Positions 1 to 8,309 of a stretch of 48,151 nucleotides of DNA are shown here, piece after piece (within the stretch, counting starts at the first letter, position 1; each line of letters begins with the position of its first letter). The position numbers and the translations under genes are program-made. The DNA is from Caulobacteraceae bacterium (GTDB taxonomy: Bacteria > Pseudomonadota > Alphaproteobacteria > Caulobacterales > Caulobacteraceae): the NCBI GenBank assembly GCA_025359665.1, contig JANYFU010000405.1, positions 1 to 48,151 of the forward strand, in the 5' to 3' direction. The notes below the pieces were generated by a model. That model did no database searches. It worked only from the letters and a program-made list of their open reading frames with translations, and was not told the DNA's origin.

Positions 1-183
1 AATTTCGCCTGCGCCTTGAAGGTGGCCGAGACAGCGCCGGCCGGCGCCCACATTCTCTGCATGCTGGCCGACACGGGCGAACGCTACCTCAGCACTCCCA
101 TGTTCGCCAACATCCCAACCGATATGACCGAGGAAGAAACCACGATCCTGAAGTCGACGCCGATCGGGGCGCCGGCGACCTGA
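1..183 (+). CDS. PLP-dependent cysteine synthase family protein, C-terminal fragment (5' end outside window)
   Basis: Frame 1 reads NFACALKVAETAPAGAHILCMLADTGERYLSTPMFANIPTDMTEEETTILKSTPIGAPAT*; 'ILCMLADTGERYLSTPMF' resembles the cysteine synthase/CBS-family C-terminus. Confidence 0.8.
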   Translation, partial: NFACALKVAETAPAGAHILCMLADTGERYLSTPMFANIPTDMTEEETTILKSTPIGAPAT

Positions 184-185
184 AA

Positions 186-1724
186 TCAGGCTTCCAGAAA
201 GCGCTTCAACACATTGCGGGTAGTCCGTGTCACGAACGGATCACCCGCCGCAAGGCCGTGGGCCCATTCGGTGGTTCCGGAGTTGAACACCTCGCCCCGG
301 CCCTTTCGAAACGAGGCCATCACGGCATGGGCCCGCAACATTCGCGCCTGGGCTTCGGCGCTTGTATCGCCGTGGGCGATCTCGGCGACCACCTCCAGTT
401 TTTCGGGAGGAATCAACGCTCGATAGGGGCTTGGGCTCTCGGCGAAGGCTGCCGGCGCCATGGCGATGATCTCGAGATTGGCCGGCGTTCCCAGCCGCGC
501 CACTGGCGCCGGCAGGCCATCCTGGCCCACGGTCAGCGGGCAGCCGTCGTTTTCGTAGCCCACCAACGGCAGGGCGTCGCCGAACACGTCGCCATAGTAG
601 AGGTCACAGCCTTCCAGCGCCCAGTGTTTGTCCCGATAGACCGTATAGCCCCCCGCGCCGCGCGCCGCGCACAAACCCAGGCGGTGGTAGCCGCCGAACA
701 GGAAGGACAGGCCGGTCGTGGCCGCTTCGGGCCAATCGAATGCGGGGTGAGACCAGAGATGTGTCCCCATCGTGGGATCGGCGGTCGCCACCGGGTCGGC
801 TTCGAAGCCCTTCCACTTGTGACAGATCAGGGTGTGCCCTTCGTCCTCCCAGCGCACCTTCCAGAAAGCGGTGTTGCCGGAAAAACACGCCAGCCGGCCG
901 CCGTTCTCGACAAAGACGTCGATGGCCTGGCGCTGCGGCCCCGACCAATATTCGCTGTGGCCGACGAGAATGACGACCTGATGGTCGTCCAACGCCTCCG
1001 GATCCACATCGAGGTCGTGGTCGGTCAGATAGTCGAGCGTTATCCCCTCCTCCGCCGCCCAGCGGACGAAGTGATGTTCCCATTTGTTCAGGTAGCCCGC
1101 CGATCCGTCATAGGCGCTCTGGCCGTGAGCGCGGGACCAGACCGGGTCGCCGCCGGTCCAGGGCCGCTCCTCGAACCCCCGCTTGCGGCCGTTGACCAGC
1201 CTGGGCATATCGGCCGGCGCGGCCAGTAACAAAGGCGGAAAGGGCCGCTGTGTCGATAGCCGCCCGATCGCTCCGGCCATAGCCTCGGGAAGCGTCGCGC
1301 GACGGCTCATCAGAGCCTCCACGTCGGCGTAGGCGCTGGCTCCGCCCCAGTAGTTATAGGCATGCAGGGTGTTGGTGGTCAGGACCAGGACGGCCTTCGA
1401 CGTCGGCGTGCCCTTGGTCGATTTCACGCAGACGAAGTGGTGGGCGGCGACGCCCTCCGCGTCGGTCAGCACAATATCGTAGTAGCCACTGGTCCAGTCC
1501 GCCGGAATCTTCACCTCGGTCGCTACTGGCCACCCACAGCCGTCGCGGTCCCCGTGGTCAGGCCGCGGATGATTTCCGACCATCACCTGCGATCGCATAA
1601 CAATGACCCTTTCCCGGCCGACCCTGGCGATTTCCAGTCCGCATCGGGCCGTCTCCGACGAGGCGTGCAGCAGGAAGGACTCCCCGGGAAACAGGCTGAT
1701 GCGATCGACATAACAAGCGGGCAT
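186..1724 (-). CDS. N,N-dimethylformamidase beta-subunit-like domain protein
   Basis: Contains VLVLTTNTLHAYNYWGGASAY, LDYLTDHDLDVDP, VILVGHSEYWSGPQRQAIDVFVENGGRLACFSGNTAFWKVRWE, typical of the DMFase large-subunit C-terminal family. ORF runs to 1784, but MPACYVDRI at 1724 avoids overlap with the upstream gene. Confidence 0.75.
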   Translation of the reverse strand: MPACYVDRISLFPGESFLLHASSETARCGLEIARVGRERVIVMRSQVMVGNHPRPDHGDRDGCGWPVATEVKIPADWTSGYYDIVLTDAEGVAAHHFVCVKSTKGTPTSKAVLVLTTNTLHAYNYWGGASAYADVEALMSRRATLPEAMAGAIGRLSTQRPFPPLLLAAPADMPRLVNGRKRGFEERPWTGGDPVWSRAHGQSAYDGSAGYLNKWEHHFVRWAAEEGITLDYLTDHDLDVDPEALDDHQVVILVGHSEYWSGPQRQAIDVFVENGGRLACFSGNTAFWKVRWEDEGHTLICHKWKGFEADPVATADPTMGTHLWSHPAFDWPEAATTGLSFLFGGYHRLGLCAARGAGGYTVYRDKHWALEGCDLYYGDVFGDALPLVGYENDGCPLTVGQDGLPAPVARLGTPANLEIIAMAPAAFAESPSPYRALIPPEKLEVVAEIAHGDTSAEAQARMLRAHAVMASFRKGRGEVFNSGTTEWAHGLAAGDPFVTRTTRNVLKRFLEA

Positions 1725-1728
1725 TGGC

Positions 1729-2529
1729 TTAGTTGGGCCTTTCTGGGGGCTTTGCGCCCGCGTGTCCGGCTTGCCGGGCGGCAAGGTCGGTCGCTTCGTC
1801 TATCAGCGGACCTTGCGGCGCCCTGATCAAGCCGCCGCGCGGTGAATCGACGTCGTGGATCAGCACCAGGGCGACGGCGATCAGGACAAACAGGATCGTG
1901 GAAGCCACCCTGTGACGATGCGCGCCGGCCTCCAAGCCGTAGCCGCAAACCCCAGCGGTCGCGAAGGCGCAGAATGTCACCGCCCAGATGATCGGCATCG
2001 GCACCGTCGCTTCCCGCGCCGCGGCGCGCGTCGAGGCGAGATCGAACATTTCGTTGGTCGCTGAGAGAACCGCCGTGGCCAGAGGGGCGTTGGCGGGCCT
2101 CTTCAAGGCCTGACCGGTCTCGCGCCAGATATCATCCTGAAGTTTGGAGGTGCGCCTGGCTGCTTCGCTCAGACGGCCGGGATTGTCGCCGGCGCTGAAG
2201 AAGTCCAGACGTGCGTTGGCATAACGAACCATCAGCGATTCTAGCCGGGCGTCGTATGGAGCCCCCAGCAACTGATCGCGCAGATAGACCGTCGACATGG
2301 CGTTGGCCTCCGAGACCACCAGGGCGCGCCGTGTTTCGAAGCGCTCGGTAGCCATTGAAAAAGTGAAACCCATCAGCAGACCCAACAACCCCAGCGCGCC
2401 CGCCGCGAGAAACCCGGCGCCCGTTGGATCTGGTGGCGTTTGGCGCGTGATCAGGCGATGAACCCGACCGCCAAGCTCGGCGGCCAGGGGAAGGCCTAGG
2501 ACGAAACCAATCACGATCAGCCATGGCAT
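1729..2529 (-). CDS. Bestrophin-like/DUF4239-type membrane protein
   Basis: MPWLIVIGFVLGLPLAAELG... and LLGLLMGFTFSMATERFETRRALVVSEANAMSTVYLRDQLL, plus C-terminal TM segments; start at internal ATG. Confidence 0.65.
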   Translation of the reverse strand: MPWLIVIGFVLGLPLAAELGGRVHRLITRQTPPDPTGAGFLAAGALGLLGLLMGFTFSMATERFETRRALVVSEANAMSTVYLRDQLLGAPYDARLESLMVRYANARLDFFSAGDNPGRLSEAARRTSKLQDDIWRETGQALKRPANAPLATAVLSATNEMFDLASTRAAAREATVPMPIIWAVTFCAFATAGVCGYGLEAGAHRHRVASTILFVLIAVALVLIHDVDSPRGGLIRAPQGPLIDEATDLAARQAGHAGAKPPERPN

Positions 2530-2648
2530 GAGTGATTCATCCAATCCCGTTTGCTGGTGGCCATGCTCGTGAAGCCCGTTGCCCGTCGCACGGCTTCGCG
2601 CGATGAGGATGTCGTATTTCGCCATGACCCCATCGTCTGGAGATCGCC

Positions 2649-3431
2649 ATGCCGCCAATTCATCTCAAGCTCGCCTGGTTAGCCGTCACGGCCCTGACCA
2701 TGTCGGTTCTTGCCGCCTCAGTTTCAGCCGTCGCCCAGGATGGCCCGCTAGGCGCCATCGCACCGGGAAATGTATTCATCAGCCCCCCTGGACGGCCCTT
2801 CCGCGCCAAGGCGGACGCGCCCTATCCGGTCGTGGACTGGTTCAAACTGGCCGATGCCAACGGCGACGGCAAGATCGACCACGCCGAGTTCATCGCCGAC
2901 AGCCTGGCCTTCTTCAAGCTTCTTGATCGCAACGGCGACGGCGTCATCAGCCCCCAGGAGATCGCCTACTATGAACAGAGGATCGCCCCAGAGGTGCTGG
3001 GCATGAGAGTCGAGATTGGCGGCGGCGGTCCAGCCGTGGCCAGGCCATTGCTGTGGCGCGCGCAGGGTATCCCCGGCGGCCAGGGTCCAGGCGGCGAAGG
3101 AAGCTTCCGGCCCGGGGGAGCCAGCGGTCCGGGGGGCACCGTCGATCCGGGGGCAGGTCAGGACCAGGGTCCGGATTCGGAACCCCGTTCAAAGCCCTAC
3201 GACGCCTCTGGCGCCGGTGCATCGCCCTACAGCTTTTTTGATGAGCCGGAACCGGTTGCAGCCGCCGATATCAACTTCCGGGGGCTTATCCAGAAAAGCG
3301 ATTTCGTGAGGCTTGCCGAGGCTCATTTCTCAACCCTGGACAATCGCCACCTGGGCTATCTCACTCCAGACACCCTTCCTAAGACGCCTGTCCAGCGCCG
3401 ATTGGAGCGCGGCCGCCGACGCGGCCGTTGA
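2649..3431 (+). CDS. Secreted EF-hand domain protein
   Basis: N-terminal signal-like segment (LAWLAVTALTMSVLAASVSAVAQ); two canonical EF-hand loops DANGDGKIDHAEF and DRNGDGVISPQEI; Gly/Pro-rich linker. Confidence 0.8.
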   Translation: MPPIHLKLAWLAVTALTMSVLAASVSAVAQDGPLGAIAPGNVFISPPGRPFRAKADAPYPVVDWFKLADANGDGKIDHAEFIADSLAFFKLLDRNGDGVISPQEIAYYEQRIAPEVLGMRVEIGGGGPAVARPLLWRAQGIPGGQGPGGEGSFRPGGASGPGGTVDPGAGQDQGPDSEPRSKPYDASGAGASPYSFFDEPEPVAAADINFRGLIQKSDFVRLAEAHFSTLDNRHLGYLTPDTLPKTPVQRRLERGRRRGR

Positions 3432-3451
3432 GGTGGGCGGATCTATCGGAT

Positions 3452-4960
3452 CTACGGGGCGGGTTCGTCGCATCCGCTTCGCACCACATTCCGCTTTGGC
3501 CTGCCCAAAAGCACCACGCCATAGGACTTTGCCGCCGAACCTGATGTTCCCCGCTCTATCACGCCCAGCGGCCGAACCATCGTAAAACAGCGCCGCAGAG
3601 CCACCGGATCGATCCGGCGTTGAAGCTCAATCAACAGGCCAAGCTTAGCGACGTCGGCCCAGGCGCCTTGCCGCAGGCCGCTCCAGCGCGCGCGCTCGTT
3701 GATCTGCAGGATGGGTGCGGCGATGGCCGGTTCATCGACCAGCTGGGCGGCCAGACCGTAGCTGGTGGTGGCAACCCATCCGGCTCCGGTCTTGACGCGT
3801 ATGGCCTCGACTTTTCCGGCGAAGCCCGGCCATCCGCGGATCGGGCCGGCCGGATCGAACGGGATCGAAACCCCCATCAGTGGCAGGCTGACATAGAGCG
3901 CGGCGATAAGGGCGGCCGATAGGCCAAACACGGGGACCATAGCGCGTAGACTCGCCCAGCCGGATCCTGGCCGTCCGGCGGCGAACGCGGCCGAGATCGC
4001 CAGTGCCGGATAGACTGGCGCGGGCCAATGGGCCTGAATGCGGTCATGCAAGCTATGAAGCAGCAGATAGCCAACGAACGGCGCGCTGGAGGCAATGAAG
4101 GGGACCAGGCTTGGCCCCGGCTCCACGTCCCTCCGTTTGGGCCAGGCCAACCGTCCGAGAAACACCGCCAGTAACGGATTGAGCAACAGCACCTCGGTGC
4201 AGACGAACTCGACCAGGTAGCGCGGCATCAGGCGGTGCGGAGCTATTCGCCCGAACTGTTTGATCAGGGTCAGCCAATGATGGTCGGCGTTCCACCATAG
4301 GTTGAGACCAAACAGGCTCGCGGCCACAAGCAGGGCCAGCCAGGGGCCCGGGCTCCGCAGACTTGCGCGTCCGGCAGGACTCCATGCCAGCCAGATCAGC
4401 AATCCTGGCCCCAGGAACAGAGCTGAATATTTCGAAAGCGTCGCCAGACCGGCCGCACCCCCGGCCGCAAGCCACCAACCAAGGGATCGACGATCCACGG
4501 CTTTCAAGGTCGCCCAAAGCGACAGAATCCAGAACAGGGCCGCCGAGGCGTCTGGAACGGCCAGGAACCCCCCAGCCGCCACCAGAGGCATGGCGTTGTA
4601 CCAAACACTCGCTCTCTGGGCGTCGACCCGCGTCCCACCCGCCAGCCGCGCGAGGTCGAAAACCACCAGGCTTGAGATGGCGCAACTGACGATCGGCAGC
4701 AGCCGAACGCCCAGCGGCGTGTCACCCATAAGGTGGACGCCCAGCCAGATCCACCAGGCCACCATAGGTGGGTGATCATAGTAGCCAAGCGCGGGAACCT
4801 GGGCCCAGAGCCGATAGTAGGCTTCATCCTCGGTCAGATGCAGGCTCGCCGCCAGGAATAGCCGGACCGCGAACAGAGCTGAAATCAGGCCGATGAGACC
4901 CCAGGACGGGGAGTCAACCGACGGTCGAGGCTCACCACACGGCGACGGAGGTGCTGACAT
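3452..4960 (-). CDS. Glycosyltransferase family 39 (ArnT/PMT-like) membrane protein
   Basis: LHLTEDEAYYRLWAQVPALGYYDHPPMVAWWIWLGVHLMGDTPLGVRLLP is a GT39/PMT_2 signature; multiple TM segments. ORF extends to 5071; MSAPPSP at 4960 is the likely start. Confidence 0.82.
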   Translation of the reverse strand: MSAPPSPCGEPRPSVDSPSWGLIGLISALFAVRLFLAASLHLTEDEAYYRLWAQVPALGYYDHPPMVAWWIWLGVHLMGDTPLGVRLLPIVSCAISSLVVFDLARLAGGTRVDAQRASVWYNAMPLVAAGGFLAVPDASAALFWILSLWATLKAVDRRSLGWWLAAGGAAGLATLSKYSALFLGPGLLIWLAWSPAGRASLRSPGPWLALLVAASLFGLNLWWNADHHWLTLIKQFGRIAPHRLMPRYLVEFVCTEVLLLNPLLAVFLGRLAWPKRRDVEPGPSLVPFIASSAPFVGYLLLHSLHDRIQAHWPAPVYPALAISAAFAAGRPGSGWASLRAMVPVFGLSAALIAALYVSLPLMGVSIPFDPAGPIRGWPGFAGKVEAIRVKTGAGWVATTSYGLAAQLVDEPAIAAPILQINERARWSGLRQGAWADVAKLGLLIELQRRIDPVALRRCFTMVRPLGVIERGTSGSAAKSYGVVLLGRPKRNVVRSGCDEPAP

Positions 4961-6011
4961 AGTTCCACGCCGCGCCCGAGGCGGCGCCGGCGGCGCCGGC
5001 CAACCACCAGAGGGGCGTATGTTCGTGCACCAGATTGGCGACGGCCACATTGGCAATAAGGCCCACGCCACAAAGTGCGCAGAACCTCAGATAGCCGGTC
5101 AGCAGTTTCATCCCGCGCAAGCGACGGTCGCGATAGGTTACCGAATTGTTGACCAGAAAATTCGTCGTCATGGCCGTCATCGCCGCGACGCCCTGGCTGA
5201 TAATGAAGTGTAGCCCCGCCGCGCGCCCTGAATAGAGCACCGCCATATGAACCGCGACACCGCCAAGGCCCACCATGGCGAACATCAGAAAGCGCGTAGG
5301 CAGCAGGTTTCCAGTCAGTTTGGTCAATATCAATCCCAGATATTCGATGATTACGCGCTCGTCCATTTTACTGTGGCCGGCCTGTCGCTCGGCGAAAACA
5401 TAGGGGAATTCCCTAATCCGCGGCGGCGATCGCTGCGAGGCGATGATATCAAATAGAATCTTGAAACCATCATTGGTGAGGTCAGGCGCGACTGTCTCGA
5501 TCAGACCGCGGCGAATCATGAAAAATCCACTGACTGGATCACTGACCTCTACTTTGAGGACGGCCCGCGCCAAAATATTGGCCAGTCGGCTGCCCGCCTT
5601 TCGGAAAGGCGTGAGGCCTTTCTCAGGTCCTGAAGACGTCAGGAATCGGCTCCCGATCGCCAGGTCGGCCTCGCCGGATTTCAGACTGGCCAGCATTTGA
5701 GGCAATACCGTTTCGTCGTGCTGAAGATCCGCGTCGATCACGCCGACGAATGGGGCGGCGCTAGCCAATGCACCCTCCAGTACGGCGCCCGCCAAACCCC
5801 TGCGCCCCACTCGTTTGAGGCAAAGTATCCTAGGATCACACGCCGCCATGGCCTTGATGGTGTCAGCCGTGCCATCGGGCGAGTTGTCGTCAACGAAGAC
5901 AGCCTGCCAAGCGATGCCCTTCAGGGCGTGCGCAAGGCGTTGGATAAGCGGCGCGATATTGTCGCGCTCATTGTAAGTGGGGATCACCACCGTAAGCTCA
6001 CAGCTTTGCAT
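4932..6011 (-). CDS. Polyprenol-phosphate glycosyltransferase (GT2, DPM1-like) fused to GtrA domain
   Basis: GT2 motifs VVIPTYNERDNIAPLI, FVDDNSPDGTADTIKAM, GVIDADLQHDE; C-terminal GtrA-like four-TM region FLMFAMVGLGGVAVHMAVLY...NFLVNNSVTYRDRRLRG. ORF extends to 6131; MQSCELTVVIPTYNE is the likely start. Confidence 0.87.
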   Translation of the reverse strand: MQSCELTVVIPTYNERDNIAPLIQRLAHALKGIAWQAVFVDDNSPDGTADTIKAMAACDPRILCLKRVGRRGLAGAVLEGALASAAPFVGVIDADLQHDETVLPQMLASLKSGEADLAIGSRFLTSSGPEKGLTPFRKAGSRLANILARAVLKVEVSDPVSGFFMIRRGLIETVAPDLTNDGFKILFDIIASQRSPPRIREFPYVFAERQAGHSKMDERVIIEYLGLILTKLTGNLLPTRFLMFAMVGLGGVAVHMAVLYSGRAAGLHFIISQGVAAMTAMTTNFLVNNSVTYRDRRLRGMKLLTGYLRFCALCGVGLIANVAVANLVHEHTPLWWLAGAAGAASGAAWNYVSTSVAVW

Positions 6012-6148
6012 CAAGACCGGATCGCGCTCCAAAATCGTCAGCGCGCCGATGTATCGGCCTGCCCGCTCGCCCACTACACTGATTTCTAACAACAGCGTCA
6101 CCGTGTCCTGTTTACGGCGCCCGCTTTGCAAGGTTGAAGGAATTCGTG

Positions 6149-6388
6149 ATGGATGATCAAATCCTGGTCGATGCCCGAGGCCACCGCTGCCCGGTTCCGA
6201 CTCTAAAACTCAGGCGAGCTTGCGAGGCGGCCGCCCCAGGCACCGTTCTACGCCTGCTGGCCGACGATCCCATGGCGCGAATCGACGCGCCCCACTTCGC
6301 GAACGAAGCGGGGCTTGAAGTGCTTAAAACCGAGACGGTTGGAGGGGTCGTTTCTGTGTGGATTCGAAAACCGCCACGCGCATCTTAA
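6149..6388 (+). CDS. tusA: TusA-family sulfurtransferase
   Basis: ILVDARGHRCPVPTLKLRRA (CPxP motif), LADDPMARIDAPHFANEAG. Confidence 0.88.
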   Translation: MDDQILVDARGHRCPVPTLKLRRACEAAAPGTVLRLLADDPMARIDAPHFANEAGLEVLKTETVGGVVSVWIRKPPRAS

Positions 6389-6407
6389 ACGTCGTGCTCA
6401 AGGGGGC

Positions 6408-6439
6408 GCGGCGCGCCGTTGGGGGAAACGGCGCGCCGC
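6408..6439. terminator. Candidate hairpin between convergent tusA and CoA-transferase genes
   Basis: Perfect 13-bp inverted repeat gcggcgcgccgtt / aacggcgcgccgc with 6-nt loop (ggggga); no strong T-tract on either side. Confidence 0.45.
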
Positions 6440-6560
6440 CAGGATGACTGATCCTGGTTGACGCCGCCGTAGCGAGGGACGGGAAAGCGCGACGGCAATC
6501 AACATCCCCTTTCTAGGATCACACGCCTGAACCGGAGATGAACAGTATCTTACGGTTTGG

Positions 6561-7688
6561 TTAGATAGCGCCCGCGCCCTCCAACGTCCCGATATCGCCG
6601 GCGGAAAATCCCCAATTTTCCAGCGCCGTACGGTTGTGCGCGCCGATGGCGGGCGGCGGTCCCGCAATGGCGCCCGGGGTGGCGGAAAACCTCGGCGCCG
6701 GCGCCGGTTGGATAACGCCGTCGATTTCGACGAAGGTCTGGCGAGCCACATTGTGGGCGTGCCGAGGCGCTTCATCGAGGCTCAGCACCGGTCCGAAACA
6801 GACGTCGGTGCCAGCCATGATCTCGCACCATTCGTCGCGGGTCTTGCCGACGATCGCCGCCGCCAGTTTTTCACGCAGGGACGGCCACTGTGCGCGGTCC
6901 ATCTGCGCCTTGAAGGCCGGATCGTCGATGCCGGTCTTCTCCAGCAGCAGCGCATAGAACTGCGGCTCGATCGAACCGATGGCAATCCATTCGCCGTCGG
7001 CGCACTGGTAGGTGTCGTAGAAGTGAGCCCCACCGTCGAGCAGGTTCGAACGGCGCGTGTCGCTCCAGGCCCCTGCCGCCTTGAACCCGTAGAACATGGC
7101 CATCAGCGAAGCGGCGCCATCGCTCATCGCGCAGTCGATCACCTGGCCCTGGCCGGTTGCCCGAGCATGGATCACACCAGCCAGCAAGCCGAACGCCAGA
7201 TAGAGTGCGCCGCCGCCGAAATCGCCGACCAGATTAAGTGGCGGGATTGGCTTTTCCGCCGTGCCGATCGCGCCAAGCGCGCCGCTGATGGCGATATAAT
7301 TCATGTCATGGCCGGCCGCCTGGGCATAGGGGCCGGTCTGACCCCAGCCGGTCATCCGGCCGAACACCAGCTTTGGGTTGCGCGCCAGAGCGACGTCTGG
7401 TCCAAGGCCCAGCCGTTCCATCACCCCGGGCCGGAAACCCTCGAAAACCGCGTCGGCGCTTTCCATTAGCTTAAGGCAGGCCTCCACCGCCGCCGGCGAT
7501 TTCAGATCGAGCGCCACCGACTTTCGGCCGCGCGCGGTGATGTCTGTCTTGGCGGCGCGCCCAGGACCTTTGCGGTCGATGCGCACCACGTCGGCGCCGA
7601 GGTCGGACAACAGCATGCCGCAGAACGGACCTGGCCCGATACCGGCGAATTCCAGGACCTTGAGGCCCGATAGCGGTCCTTGGCTCAT
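6561..7688 (-). CDS. CaiB/BaiF CoA-transferase family protein (alpha-methylacyl-CoA racemase-like)
   Basis: [72 protein letters not shown]. Confidence 0.92.
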   Translation of the reverse strand: MSQGPLSGLKVLEFAGIGPGPFCGMLLSDLGADVVRIDRKGPGRAAKTDITARGRKSVALDLKSPAAVEACLKLMESADAVFEGFRPGVMERLGLGPDVALARNPKLVFGRMTGWGQTGPYAQAAGHDMNYIAISGALGAIGTAEKPIPPLNLVGDFGGGALYLAFGLLAGVIHARATGQGQVIDCAMSDGAASLMAMFYGFKAAGAWSDTRRSNLLDGGAHFYDTYQCADGEWIAIGSIEPQFYALLLEKTGIDDPAFKAQMDRAQWPSLREKLAAAIVGKTRDEWCEIMAGTDVCFGPVLSLDEAPRHAHNVARQTFVEIDGVIQPAPAPRFSATPGAIAGPPPAIGAHNRTALENWGFSAGDIGTLEGAGAI

Positions 7689-7828
7689 GATGGGGTTTCC
7701 TCTTCAGTTTTTTGATCGTTTCTAACACACAGCCCCTGCCCTATCGTCATGCAAGGGCCGACTGTCTTTCGGTAGCGGGCGTTGAGCGGTAGTCTGTTTA
7801 AGCAGTGGCGCGCCTTGGGGGGCTGATC

Positions 7829-8288
7829 GTGGGACCGGATAGTCAAGGCGGCGGCACAACTCAGCTCTATGCCTCGATCATCGCCATCGCGGTTGTGGTG
7901 GCCATTGTCGTCTGGCGCAACCGCCGACCGCAAAAGCTGCGAATGGAGCGCCTCTGGGTGCGACCGATGCGGCGCGGGTCTTGGCTGGCAAAGGGGCCGC
8001 TTCATGCGCATCGAGGTTGATCCCGAGCCCCATGCGGTCACGTCCCGCGCATCGGTGGTGGGTGTCGTTTTCATTGTCGCTCTCCTGGCCATCCGGATGG
8101 TGCTGCGCGGCTCCGCTCTGGAAGGCCACGCGGCGCTCCGTGTTCCGGCAATAGCGATCACCGACGCCCTCGTTCCGCTGCTGGACGCGATGATCATCAC
8201 CCAGGATTTGGAAATGTGGTTGCGCGCGCGAGGGCCGCTTGAGGCGGCTCGGGTGGCGAAATCAACGGCTGGAACGGTCGCCAACTAG
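7829..8288 (+). pseudogene. DUF1453/CcdC-like membrane protein, frame-disrupted with apparent internal deletion
   Basis: Frame of ORF 7805..8020 gives LYASIIAIAVVVAIVVWRNRRPQKLRMERLWVRPM; frame of ORF 7869..8288 gives GAGLGWQRGRFMRIEVDPEPHAVTSRASVVGVVFIVALLAIRMVLRG. Together these resemble the N- and C-terminal parts of one family. Confidence 0.65.
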
Positions 8289-8309
8289 CGGCCAGCGGGG
8301 GAGATTGGT

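Noticed and set aside
258-1229. 323-aa plus-strand ORF antisense to the DMFase-like gene
   Set aside because: Arg/Gly/His-rich with no recognisable motifs; expected antisense open frame in high-GC DNA opposite a real gene.
7685-8284. 199-aa minus-strand ORF over the DUF1453-like remnant
   Set aside because: Ser/Arg/His-rich with no motifs; the plus-strand frames show the coherent family-like sequence instead.
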